Of a stretch of DNA of 42,887 nt, positions 1 through 9,300 are shown piece after piece; positions within the stretch are counted from its first letter, which is position 1, and the number at the start of each line of letters is the position of its first letter. Made by a program: the position numbers and the translations under genes. The DNA comes from Rhodospirillales bacterium (GTDB lineage: Bacteria > Pseudomonadota > Alphaproteobacteria > Rhodospirillales > Defluviicoccaceae), in the NCBI GenBank assembly GCA_016793925.1, contig JAEULH010000043.1:1-42887 (forward strand), in the 5' to 3' direction. The notes under the pieces are model-generated. The model saw only the letters and a list, made by a program, of their open reading frames with translations. It was not told the DNA's origin and did not search any database.

Positions 1-1532
1 ATGATCTCGAAGTCGACGCCGGCCTTGCCGTCGACCTCGCCCTGGACGAGGCTGTCCGTTCCGCCGCCGGCGACCACGTGGAGCTGGCCGGCCTTCAGCA
101 CCGCCGTCGGGCTCACGAAGACGAAGGCCTGGTTGCCGGCCGTGGTCGCGTCGGCGTCGATCTGGTGGAGATCGATCCGGTCGCCGACCGCGGCGCCGGC
201 CCCGGCGAAGTCGAGGATCGTATCGTGGTTGGCCGCGCCCGGCTTCGAGTCGGCGATATCCTCGTAGACGAAGCGGTCGTTGCCGCCGCCGCCGCTGAGC
301 GTATCGGCATCGTAGCGGCCGGTAATCACGTCGACCCCCTCTTCGCCATAAAGCAGGTCATTGCCGGTGCCGCCGCCGAGATGGTCGTTGCCGGCGCCGC
401 CCCAGAGCGTGTCGTTGTCCTCCTGACCGGCGAGCGAGTCGTTACCGGCGCCGCCGTAGAGGATGTCGTCACCGACTTGGCCGTAGATCCGGTCGTTACC
501 ATCGTCGCCGTAGAGCTTGTCGGCGCCGTCGGGATAGTCCTGCACAGCCGGGTCACTGCCGAAGCCGCCATAGAGCAGGTCGTTGCCAGCACCGCCGTGG
601 ATGATGTCCGCGTCCCCCATGCCGCCGTAGGAGGGCCCCCCGTTGCCGTGGCCAGAAATCGTGTCGTTGCCGCCCAGGCCGTCGAGCGTGTCGTTCAGGC
701 CTGACCCGAGGATCACGTTGTCGAGCGCGTTGCCCGTGCCATGGAAGCCGCTCGGTCGTGTAGGCCCAAACAAGCTGAAGGACAGGTCCTCGATGTTCGG
801 CCCTAGCGCGTAATCCGTGTTAATGGCACTAACATCATCGTGGCCCTCGCCAGCCTTCTCTATGGCCGCATCCTTACTGTCAAAGGTGAAGTAGGTGTCG
901 TTGCCGGGCCCACCATAAAGGTAGTCGGCATTGTTGCCTGGGTACGGGATATTGTCGTCGTGGGGGTAGAAAGAACTTGCTTGCAGGAAATCCCTGTCAG
1001 CGCCGCCGTAGAGAAGAACCTTTGTTGCCGACAGGTCGAGCGTGGAGAGATCCAGAAAAACTCCTTCCACACCCACATGGTCCTTGCCGGCGCCCCCGTA
1101 TAGCGTGATCGTCCCCGACGGCCTATCTCCGATCCACTTGCTCTGGCTGGCGCCAGCTTGACGATAAACGAGATACACCGAGTCGCCGCCAGCGTCGCCC
1201 CAGGCGGAATTGGTCACCGGGTTCGCGCCGCCGGTATCCGTGATGGTAATTTCGATATAGTCGATGCCGGCGTCGCCGTGGATAAGGTTACCCGAATTCG
1301 GGCCATTCCCGTATCCGTCCTCGGGATAATTATCCAAGATACCGTCATCACCCACGCCGCCGCTAATCGTATCGCCACCGGTGCCGCCGTCCAGGTAGTC
1401 GTTGCCACCCATGCCGTAGATCTGGTCATCGCCATCAGACGGTTTGCTGCCCGGCGGATCCGCTGTGACGCCTGCTGAAACTTCATTCGGCACGATCGTG
1501 TCGTGCCCTGCGGTTCCCGTGTATATCCCCAC
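1..1532 (-). CDS. RTX-type secreted calcium-binding protein (paralogue 1, 3' end cut by window)
   Basis: The frame is open from a GTG at 1530-1532 to the window edge, giving 510 complete codons without a stop. The start is supported by GGAGG five bases upstream, the same layout as in the two paralogues that follow. The protein opens with an ATG-less version of the shared N-terminus (GIYTGTAGHDTI). It then has glycine/aspartate nonapeptide repeats (GGxGxD), a haemolysin-related module (DTYFTFDSKDAAIEKAGEG), a second repeat block and a serralysin-type C-terminal module (DRFVYEDIADSKPG, then GDRIDLHQIDAD). Repeats of this kind bind calcium and fold outside the cell after type I secretion. By comparison with the second copy, only about 18 residues including the secretion signal lie beyond the edge. 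No catalytic domain is visible, so an adhesive or matrix role is an inference. No type I transporter genes are in the window. Confidence 0.88.
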   Translation of the reverse strand, partial: MGIYTGTAGHDTIVPNEVSAGVTADPPGSKPSDGDDQIYGMGGNDYLDGGTGGDTISGGVGDDGILDNYPEDGYGNGPNSGNLIHGDAGIDYIEITITDTGGANPVTNSAWGDAGGDSVYLVYRQAGASQSKWIGDRPSGTITLYGGAGKDHVGVEGVFLDLSTLDLSATKVLLYGGADRDFLQASSFYPHDDNIPYPGNNADYLYGGPGNDTYFTFDSKDAAIEKAGEGHDDVSAINTDYALGPNIEDLSFSLFGPTRPSGFHGTGNALDNVILGSGLNDTLDGLGGNDTISGHGNGGPSYGGMGDADIIHGGAGNDLLYGGFGSDPAVQDYPDGADKLYGDDGNDRIYGQVGDDILYGGAGNDSLAGQEDNDTLWGGAGNDHLGGGTGNDLLYGEEGVDVITGRYDADTLSGGGGNDRFVYEDIADSKPGAANHDTILDFAGAGAAVGDRIDLHQIDADATTAGNQAFVFVSPTAVLKAGQLHVVAGGGTDSLVQGEVDGKAGVDFEI

Positions 1533-1999
1533 TGTCGCCTCCCCCTCCTGCCGGCGCCGGCCTTACCGCCGGGCGCTCCGACGTTGACTCATTGACACAA
1601 TGCCCCCACTTCGGGCGCCCTACCGCGCCCGTTGCCAGGGCTAGGCCCGGCGGTGTTGTCGCTGCCGGCCTTGACCAGGCCCAGTCGAGGCTCCGCCCAG
1701 GACCCCAACCCTCGTGCCAAGTATTGCACGTTTTTAGAAAAACTCAAGTATCAAGAAAATTAACTGTTTGACACGTACCTCAGGCGCAACACTTCAATAC
1801 ATCGACATTGCGTCATAAGAAAAGGATATCGACCGTTGCAGTGGAATCAGTGCTTCTGCCGCCAAGTACCGGATAATGTGTCAAATTTGGGACGGAAGCA
1901 CGCAGGGCGGGGCGCCCCGGGCACCGGCTTTGGGGCTGCTGGCCCGGGAGCGTCGGCCGCCTGCGACGGCGTGGCGATCCATGCGCCCACCTTCACCCC

Positions 2000-2025
2000 G
2001 CCTTCTCCCGCTCGCGGGAGAAGGC
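2000..2025. repeat. Perfect inverted repeat (12-bp stem), REP-like or terminator
   Basis: The arms gccttctcccgc and gcgggagaaggc pair perfectly around a 2-base loop. The motif resembles the dispersed CTCTCCCGC/GCGGGAGAG palindromes common between genes in high-GC proteobacteria. It lies about 80 bases beyond the stop of RTX paralogue 2, so it may also stop that transcript, but no U-tract follows. Confidence 0.6.
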
Positions 2026-2046
2026 TGTCGCAGCGCCGTGGTGGCA

Positions 2047-2082
2047 AGCCCTCTCCCAGCGGGCATCCGCCGGGAGAGGGCT
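2047..2082. repeat. Second inverted repeat (11-bp stem) beside the first
   Basis: The arms agccctctccc and gggagagggct pair perfectly around a 14-base loop. The core (ctctccc/gggagag) is shared with the neighbouring palindrome at 2000-2025, so the two form a tandem REP-like doublet. They lie just 3' of RTX paralogue 2 (stop at 2105), where they could act as terminator or mRNA-end protector. Confidence 0.55.
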
Positions 2083-2104
2083 GTCCTAAGCGCCGCGATG
2101 GCGG

Positions 2105-3505
2105 TTACAGGATGAAGTCGCCAGCGGTCCAGTCGCCGGGTTTGGTCGCACCGTCGCGGACCAGGATCTCGAAGTCCGCGCCGGCCTTGCCGTCGACCTC
2201 GCCCTGGACGAGGCTGTCCGTTCCGCCGCCGGCGACCACGTGGAGCTGGCCGGCCTTCAGCACCGCCGTCGGGCTCACGAAGACGAAGGCCTGGTTGCCG
2301 CCCTTGGTCACGTCGGCGTCGATCTGGTGCAGATCGATCCGGTCGCCGACCGCGGCGCCGACCCCGGCGAAGTCGAGGATCGTGTCGTGGTTGGCTGCGC
2401 CCGGCTTCGAGTCGGCGAGGTCCTCGTAGACGAAGCGGTCGGTGCCGCCGCCGCCGCTGAGCGTATCGGCGCCCTGCCGGCCCGTCAGCGCGTCGACCCC
2501 CGCCTCGCCGTAGAGCGTGTCGTTGCCGGTGCCGCCGTAGAGAACGTCGTTGCCGGCGCCGCCCCACAGCGTGTCGTTGCCGGCCTGGCCGGCGAGCGTG
2601 TCGTTGCCGGTCCCGCCGTAGAGGACGTCGTCGCCGAACTGGCCGAAGATCCGATCGTTACCATCGTCGCCGTAGAGGGTGTCGTTCGTGTCCCACGTAT
2701 CGGTCTCCTTGCCGCCGGCGCCGTAGATCAGGTCGTTGCCGGCGCCGCCGTGGATCGTGTCGGCGTCGTTGTCGGCATACAACCATTCGAGGTATTCAAC
2801 CGAGCCATAGATGGTATCGTCTCCCCCATGGCCGTCGATCGTGTTGATCGCCTGATTGCCGATGATGACGTTGTCCTGATCATTGCCGAAACCCTTTGTG
2901 GCAGTATTGTCGTACCCAATCAGCATTTCGAGCTGTTCAACGTTCGCCGGCAGACTGACGTTCGTTGCCGTCTCTACGCTGTCGTATCCTTCTCCTGCCT
3001 TCTCGATGATCACGTCGGATGCATCGTTGACCCAGTAGGTGTCGTCTCCCGGACCGCCGGCGAGTATGTTCTTCCCGACGCCGTAAACCACATCGTCGTC
3101 GCCGGTAAACGACGCCGAAAAGAGGGTATCGTTTCCTCCTTCACCGTAGGCGTACAGGGTCACGTTGGGCTCGACGAGTCCCCGGTCCCATGGCAGGTAT
3201 GCACCGACCCTGTCGTCGCCGTCGCCGCCGTAGAGGCGGGTGATCGCACCCTCCGGCTCGCCATGAGCGGAATAATCGTTCCTTACGAAGTCATCGCCGG
3301 CTCCGCCCCGTACGACGCTGCCGGTCCCCATCGTCATGATCTGATCGTTGCCGCCGCCGCCGTCGATCGCGTCGGCGCCGCCCATCCCGTTGATGACGTC
3401 GGCCGCCGCCGACGGCGTCGAGTCAAGAGGATCCGCCGTAACGCCCGTGGACAAGAAGCCGGGCCGGATCGTGTCGGACCCCGTCGTCCCGGTATAAGTA
3501 CCCAT
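2105..3505 (-). CDS. RTX-type secreted calcium-binding protein (paralogue 2)
   Basis: This 466-residue protein starts at the ATG at 3503-3505, preceded by GGAGG with a 5-base spacer. Upstream in-frame starts lack such a site. GGxGxD repeats occupy roughly residues 36-100. A haemolysin-related module (GDDTYWVND, EKAGEGYDSVET, LPANVEQLEML) covers about 150-195. A dense repeat block runs from about 220 to 355, and a serralysin-type C-terminal domain (Peptidase_M10_C-like) from 355 to the end. The last residues are GDFIL: an acidic residue followed by a hydrophobic tail, which is the classic type I secretion signal. No protease or lipase domain is present, so its role is unknown; calcium-dependent surface or matrix protein is the family-level expectation. 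It is flanked by two paralogues in the same orientation. Confidence 0.92.
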   Translation of the reverse strand: MGTYTGTTGSDTIRPGFLSTGVTADPLDSTPSAAADVINGMGGADAIDGGGGNDQIMTMGTGSVVRGGAGDDFVRNDYSAHGEPEGAITRLYGGDGDDRVGAYLPWDRGLVEPNVTLYAYGEGGNDTLFSASFTGDDDVVYGVGKNILAGGPGDDTYWVNDASDVIIEKAGEGYDSVETATNVSLPANVEQLEMLIGYDNTATKGFGNDQDNVIIGNQAINTIDGHGGDDTIYGSVEYLEWLYADNDADTIHGGAGNDLIYGAGGKETDTWDTNDTLYGDDGNDRIFGQFGDDVLYGGTGNDTLAGQAGNDTLWGGAGNDVLYGGTGNDTLYGEAGVDALTGRQGADTLSGGGGTDRFVYEDLADSKPGAANHDTILDFAGVGAAVGDRIDLHQIDADVTKGGNQAFVFVSPTAVLKAGQLHVVAGGGTDSLVQGEVDGKAGADFEILVRDGATKPGDWTAGDFIL

Positions 3506-3669
3506 TGTCGCCTCCAATCCCACCGGCGCCCGTCTCACCGACGGGCCGCCGGATCAGCCCCGAAACATGCGTCTCGAAAGGCGGAAGCTCCTGTTGCGCA
3601 TAACCGCCCTGCTTCGGCGGTATTCTCCTGGCTCTGCTTCGGCTCCCCTCACTGCCTCCTCGTCTTCCA

Positions 3670-5202
3670 TCAGAGGATGAAGTCGCCGGCCGCCCAGTCG
3701 GACGCGTGGGCGGTGATGTATGTCACCAGGATCTCGAAGTCCGCGCCGGCCTTGCCGTCGACCTCGCCCTGGATAAGGGTATCGGACCCGTGCGCCATGA
3801 CGTGAAGCTGGCCAGGGCCGGTCAGACCGCCCTCGCCTTTGAAGACGAAGGCCTGGTTGCCGGCTTTCGTCGTATTCGCATCGATCGCGGAAAGATCGAT
3901 GACGTCGCCTTTTGCCGGTCCGACGGGCCTGAAGCCGATGATGATGTCGCGGACGCCATCGCCCGGCAGCGAGTCGGAAACGGCCTCGTAGACGAAGCGG
4001 TCATGGCCGCCCTCGCCATAGAGCCGGTCGAGCCCCTGGCGACCCGTCAGCACGTCCGCACCGCCCGAGCCGTACAGCCAGTCGTCGCCGGTGCCGCCTC
4101 CAAGATGATCGTTGCCGAGACCGCCGAGCAGCACATCGTTCCCCTCCTGACCCGAGAGCGAGTCGTTGCCGTCGCCGCCGTAGAGGTGGTCGTCGCCGAA
4201 CTGGCCGAAGATCCGGTCATTGCCGGCATCGCCATAGAGGGTGTCGGCGCCGTCCCAGGTGTCCCTGTCGCCGCCGGCCCCGTAGATCAGGTCGTTGCCG
4301 GCGCCGCCATGGATGACGTCGTTGTCGGGATAGCCGGTGACGTCAAAAGCCCTCGCCGCCTTGCCGTAGATCGTGTCGTTGCCGGCAAGCCCGTCGAGCA
4401 CCTCGTTTCGCTCGGAGCCGACGATGATATTGTCCAGGGCGTTGCCTGTGCCGTGGATGGTCGGCACCGGCCAGTTCAGCCACCAGTTGAAGGACAAGAC
4501 AAGTTTTTCAACATTGGCTGGAAGGCTGTAGTCCGTTCCCCTCGCCTCGAGGACGTCGTAGCCTTCTCCGGCCTTCTCGACGACAACGTCCTTCTGTTCG
4601 AAGACGAGGTAGGTGTCGTCCCCCTTTCCCCCGGTCAGCGTGTCGAAGTTGTCCGTCCCGGAGTAGGTGCCGTCACCGAAGTCGTCCCGCGCCGTCGCCT
4701 TCAGCGTGTCGTTGCCGTCCTCGCCGTACAGGAACGCCTTCGTCGCATGCACGTCGACTATAGATTCTTCGGAACCGGCGGAGATGCTCAGCAGGTCGTC
4801 GCCGGCGCCGCCGTGCAAGACCGATGTGCCCGTGAAGGGATCGCCCTCGTACCGATCGCTGCCATACCCTATGCCGATCCGGTCGTTGCCATCGTCACCC
4901 CAGAGAACGTTGTTCGCCGGGTTCGGCCCGCCGGAGTTGTCCTGCCCGACATAAAGCCAGTCGTTGCCGGCATTGCCGTGCAGGGTGTTGCCGCTTCCGG
5001 AGCCACGAACGAAGTCATCACCCCCGCCGCCGTTGATGGCGTCCCCGCTGCCGCCGCCGTCGAGATCATCCTTGCCGCCCATCCCGTTGATGACGTCGGC
5101 CGCCGCCGACGGCGTCGAGTGAAGGGGATTCGCCGTAACGCCCGCAGACACGAAGCCGGGCCGGATCGTGTCGGATCCCGAAGTTCCCGTGTAAGTACCC
5201 AT
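3670..5202 (-). CDS. RTX-type secreted calcium-binding protein (paralogue 3)
   Basis: This 510-residue protein starts at the ATG at 5200-5202, behind GGAGG. It has the same plan as the other two: conserved N-terminus (MGTYTGTSGSDTIRPG), GGxGxD repeats, a haemolysin-related module (GDDTYLVFEQKDVVVEKAGEG), a second repeat block with GNDxLxGG units, and a serralysin-type C-terminus ending in AGDFIL. Its central region has diverged more from copies 1 and 2 than those have from each other. It is first in the transcription order of the triplet and has its own AT-rich upstream region with a plausible promoter. It is predicted to be exported by a type I system encoded elsewhere and to bind calcium outside the cell. 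No enzyme domain is visible. Confidence 0.92.
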   Translation of the reverse strand: MGTYTGTSGSDTIRPGFVSAGVTANPLHSTPSAAADVINGMGGKDDLDGGGSGDAINGGGGDDFVRGSGSGNTLHGNAGNDWLYVGQDNSGGPNPANNVLWGDDGNDRIGIGYGSDRYEGDPFTGTSVLHGGAGDDLLSISAGSEESIVDVHATKAFLYGEDGNDTLKATARDDFGDGTYSGTDNFDTLTGGKGDDTYLVFEQKDVVVEKAGEGYDVLEARGTDYSLPANVEKLVLSFNWWLNWPVPTIHGTGNALDNIIVGSERNEVLDGLAGNDTIYGKAARAFDVTGYPDNDVIHGGAGNDLIYGAGGDRDTWDGADTLYGDAGNDRIFGQFGDDHLYGGDGNDSLSGQEGNDVLLGGLGNDHLGGGTGDDWLYGSGGADVLTGRQGLDRLYGEGGHDRFVYEAVSDSLPGDGVRDIIIGFRPVGPAKGDVIDLSAIDANTTKAGNQAFVFKGEGGLTGPGQLHVMAHGSDTLIQGEVDGKAGADFEILVTYITAHASDWAAGDFIL

Positions 5203-5395
5203 TGCCGCCTCCGTCCCACGCCGGCGCCCCCTCACGGGCAGGCCGACCGGCTCAACCCTAAAACGCTGCGTCTCGAAGGCGCGGAAGCTTCCCGTTCTGC
5301 TTGCCCCGGTTGGTCCGGTGGCGTCGATTTGACGCCGCGACACCTGACGGAGGGCCCTGGCAGCCTTCCATACCTAGGTGATCCAGCGCTTCTAA

Positions 5396-5424
5396 AGTAT
5401 AAGCCGAAGCGGCGAATAAGTTAA
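5396..5424 (-). promoter_or_regulatory. Candidate sigma70-type promoter for RTX paralogue 3
   Basis: On the minus strand TTAACT (5419-5424) and TATACT (5396-5401) are separated by exactly 17 bases. The -10 matches 5 of 6 and the -35 4 of 6 consensus bases. It sits in the AT-rich part of the 318-base gap between chpT and the RTX gene, about 190 bases upstream of the RTX start, implying a long leader. The rest of 5203-5520 shows no gene. Confidence 0.4.
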
Positions 5425-5520
5425 CGTTGAGATCGTCGACGTTTCTGTATTTCTTCTATGCTTGCAATTCATGCCCATAAAGCAGTCGTTTATTCCGTCT
5501 CGCAATAAACCGCCGCAGTT

Positions 5521-6267
5521 CTAGGCAATGTGCAGGCAAAAGCCTCCGTCCCGGTGCACCAGGTCGATCCGCGCATTCAGGTGTCGTACAAGCTGGCCAA
5601 GGTAGTAGGCTGGCGCCGTCCGCGCCGTAATCGCCTCCGCCGCCGCCCTCGGATCGAGCGCAGCAGCGACCGCCGCCGGAACCTCCGCCCCCCGACCTTC
5701 GCCGTCGATCACGAACGTCGAAGCCGACGGCGCACCCTCGATCCGCACGCTGATGGTGCCGCCCCGGCCGAGCCCTTCGGAGGCGACGAGGATCGCGCAC
5801 AGCAGCACCCGCACCAGGCTGGCGGGCATGCCGTCGCCGGCGCCCAATCGGCCGCCATCGCTCCAGAGAAGCGCCACGCGGCCGCCGTCCAGGAAGGCTG
5901 CCGCCAGCCGGCGGGCCTCCTCGATCGACGACCCCGCGCCTTTCGTCCCGCTCATGGCGAAGGCTTGACGATAGAACGCCAGCCGCCGATTGAGCTGACG
6001 GCCGCTGAGCCCGATCAGGTCGTGAATGTCGGCCGCATCGGCGGCCTTGTCGGCGAGAAGCTCGACGCCGTTGCTGATCGCGCCGGCGGCGCCGATCAGG
6101 TCATGGCACAGGCGCGAGCAAAGAAGCTGCGCCAGCCGGAGATCCCCTCCGGCGAGGCCGCTCGAGATGCCGGCCCGCCCCTCATCCCCCGCCCCCTCCT
6201 CCACCCGGGCGTTCATGACCGGCATCGAGGCTGCGACCTGAGATCCGACGGCGGCGGGGAGCGGCAT
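5521..6267 (-). CDS. chpT: ChpT-type histidine phosphotransferase
   Basis: This 248-residue protein resembles ChpT, which passes phosphate from the hybrid kinase CckA to the cell-cycle regulators CtrA and CpdR in alphaproteobacteria. The phosphoacceptor segment is LCSRLCHDLIGAAGAISNG, with the histidine at about residue 55 in the first helix of the dimerisation hairpin. The rest matches the degenerate histidine-kinase-like C-terminal domain, which lacks an intact ATP pocket. An AAGG stretch lies upstream of the chosen ATG; internal ATGs at residues 15 and 18 are possible alternatives. The 122 bases upstream are AT-rich and include TTAA-N7-TTCC, only a half match to a CtrA box. It is not obviously coupled to the RTX genes downstream. 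Confidence 0.85.
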   Translation of the reverse strand: MPLPAAVGSQVAASMPVMNARVEEGAGDEGRAGISSGLAGGDLRLAQLLCSRLCHDLIGAAGAISNGVELLADKAADAADIHDLIGLSGRQLNRRLAFYRQAFAMSGTKGAGSSIEEARRLAAAFLDGGRVALLWSDGGRLGAGDGMPASLVRVLLCAILVASEGLGRGGTISVRIEGAPSASTFVIDGEGRGAEVPAAVAAALDPRAAAEAITARTAPAYYLGQLVRHLNARIDLVHRDGGFCLHIA

Positions 6268-6389
6268 TTTTCGACCTTCGGCTGTATGTAGGTCTCATAA
6301 CAACTTCAGGATGCCACTATCCCAATAACCCGTAAAGGATTAATTCAAATTTCCAAATACTCGCTCTGCGTGTAGATTACGGCGAACCC

Positions 6390-9300
6390 CTAGTAGTCCC
6401 ATCTCCAGCGTAGTCCCAGCGCGCCCGTCGGCCCGTTCGCGGTGTCGCTGACCTCGCTCTCGACCGAAAGCCCGGGCAGGATTTCGACTTCGACGGTTCC
6501 GGCGGTAGAGTCGTCCTCGACCCCCTGGCGGGCGCCCACGTAGACGCCCTCGGCGACGTAGCGGCCGACGCCGACCGACGGGCCGCCGCCGTTCTCGTCG
6601 CCCGTTTCGACCGTAAGCACGTCCAGGCCGAGCAGGTTGCGGAGGTAGCTCAGGGCGTCCTCCGAGAGGCTTTCGCCGCTGGCGAGGGTGTCGAGCGCGA
6701 GGCCAAGCTGAGCAAGCTCCACGGGACCGAGCTTGGACACATCCTTGCCGAACAGGATGCGGGCCAGGATCTCGCTGTCGGGAAGGGCCGGTTGCGATGA
6801 CAGCTCGATGTGCGGCGCCGAGGCCGTGCCGGTTACCGTGATGCGCGCGGTCAGGTCGCTTGCCTGACGGGTGGCGACGACGTTGAGGGTCGGGTCGATG
6901 CGCTTGCCGCCGGTAAAGCCGATGTCGCCCTTCTCGATGGTGAAACGCCTGCCGGCGAAATCGAACACGCCGGTACGCACGGCGACGACGCCGATGAGTA
7001 CCGGGTTCGCCGTGGTGCCCGTGACGCGGAGATGGCCCTGCCATTCCGACTCCAGTCCGCGCCCACGAACGAAGACGCGCTGGGGCATGGTGACGGCGAT
7101 GTCGAGGCCGGCGACAAAAGCAGGCGCCGCCGGTTCGACCTTCTGCGGCCGCGGCGGGCCCGGCGGCAGGTTGATCTCCTTGACGTCGAGGACGACCACC
7201 GACGGCGGCAATCGGTCGACCAGGCGCACCTCCATCTTGTCTGAGGTGATGGTGCCGGAGATGGTGGTCCGGCCTGCGTTTTCGCGGACGGTGATGAAGC
7301 CGCTCAACGTCGCGGTGACATCGTCGCGCCGTACCAGGGTCGCTTCAGTGAACGTGACGGTCAGGTCGACCAGCGGTCGGCCGCCGCCGGCGAACGCGAG
7401 GCTGCCGTTGCCGGTCACGGTGCCGTGCTCGCCGTCGGTGCCGTGGAGAGCGAGCGCGATTCCGCCGGCGCCGTCGGCCTGGGCGGTGACAGCCAGATCC
7501 TCGATGACCGAGGCGGTGACGAAGTTCTCGTAGCGACCGTCCTTCAAGGTGACGGCGCCGTCGATTCGAGGGTCGGCTACGGTTCCGCCGAGCCTCAGAT
7601 CGACGTCGGTTTCCCCCGTCAGCCTCTGATCGGGCAGCGGCAACAGCTCCCACAACTCGCCGATCGGTCCGGCCCAGGTCAACCGGCCGCTGAGTGGCGC
7701 CTGTGGCGAATGCTGCAGGGCGAGGGTGCGCGCATCGACGTTGGCGGCGAGGCGCGTTGCGACCTGGAGTGGCCGCCCCGCAATCTCGCTGCGCGCTTCC
7801 ATCGCCACAACGCCATCGCCAAGATGAACCGATGCGGTACCGTCGACGGCGCGAGCCGGCGCCATGGCGCCGATGCGCACCGCTTTCAGGTCAATATCGA
7901 GATCCCCCACCAGACCGGCGCCCCGCGTACGCACGGAGCCCCGCGCGTCAAGCGATCCGCCGAGATCGAGGTCCGGGCGAACCGCCTTGGCCAGCGCCAG
8001 CGGCAGATCCCGGACAATGAGGTCGCCTTCGGTCCCTTTGCCTCCGGTCCGCCCGGAGAGCGAAACGCCGCCGTCGCCGACGGCAAGATCGAGATCCTCG
8101 ACGCGCACCCCGGCGTCGTCGACGGTGACGATTGACGAGCGGCGCAAAGCCACGGCCTCGCCGCCGAGCTCGCCGTCGACCGAGTCGACGACGATGCGCG
8201 TGCTTCGCTCGTTGCGGCTCACCGTGGCCGCGGCGCGGACCTCGCCGCCGCCGGCGCCCGGCACACGGGCGACCATCCTGACCTTGCCCCCGGCGACGGA
8301 GCCGGCGAAGGTGGCCTGGAGCGCGTCGAGACTTGCGCCGCCCACAGACAGTGCGTCGGCCGAAACCTCGATCTCTCCGCGCATGCGATCGGGCGGTCCC
8401 GCGAGGTGCGCGTGAAGCGACGCGGTCTTTGCGCCGCCGGCGAGCCCGTCGGAAGTCGTCAGGGCGGGCGAACGGCCGTTGAGCGCGACGTCGACCGACT
8501 GTTCGCCCCCATCGCCGCCCAGTTTGATCGTCGCGTCCGTCTCTCCGGCGAGCCTGTAGCCGGCGAACGCGGCTGCTTGTCCGCCCGTACCCGTGCGCAG
8601 CGTCACCTCGCCGACGATCGGACCCGCCGCGGGCGGCAGGTCCAGTGTGCCGGAGGCGACGACGCCGGGCGCTGAGGCGCTGAACGGACCGAGATGGAAG
8701 CCTCCATCCGCGGCGCGGGCGAAGGGCGCATTGACGTTGAGCGGATCGCCTTCGACGCCCGCGGCAATGCGCAGCGTTCCGCGCGGCGACGACAAGAGCC
8801 CCTCCGCCGTGAGCTCGGCGCGCGCCGGCGACACCGTGACGCCGGCCACGCGCCCGTCGTCGAGGCTCAGCGTCGCCTGCGTCCGCGGATCGGCCGGGGC
8901 CCCCGAGAGATCGCCGTCGAGGCGAAGCCCACCCTGCGCGGCCAGACCGGCGGCGGCCGCCGACGGCGCGATGTCGGCAATGCGGACCCGGTAGGTGCCG
9001 CTCAGGGCGTCGTCGGCCACGGCCGCGGACGCCTCGGCGCGGATGCCCTCGCCTTCAAGCGCGACATCGTCGAGGCGAAGCGAGCGCCCGGCCGGATCCG
9101 CCGCGAACCGGCCGTTCAGCGTCGGTCTTGCGCCGAGCAGAACGTCGAGAGGCGCAAGGCTCGTTTTCAGGGCGTCCGTCGCGATGCTGAAGACGGCTTC
9201 GATCCGGCCGTCGTGGCGGGACGCATTGGCGGTAAAATCGGCTCGTCCTTCGAGGGGAAGTCCCGTGACCGTGGCGAAGGCGGCCAGGGAATCGGCGCGG

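Larger units (their letters stand above)
1533..2104. other. Intergenic region between RTX paralogues 1 and 2
   Basis: No convincing gene is seen. The part near 1725-1850 is clearly AT-rich against the surrounding GC-rich DNA and probably carries the promoter of paralogue 1 on the minus strand. I could not fix a -35/-10 pair. A small A/T palindrome (G-TTTTT-AG-AAAAA-C) lies at 1730-1743. The part near 1990-2085 holds two GC-rich inverted repeats, listed separately. Confidence 0.6.

Noticed and set aside
2240-3805. Long open frame of 521 codons on the plus strand opposite the RTX genes
   Set aside because: It lies antisense to the GGxGxD repeats; high GC and repeated codons keep the opposite strand open. 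No ribosome site or family similarity is seen. The same applies to 3706-5424.
6290-6389. CtrA-box upstream of chpT
   Set aside because: Only one half-site (TTAA) matches; TTAA-N7-TTCC is not enough to claim regulation by CtrA.
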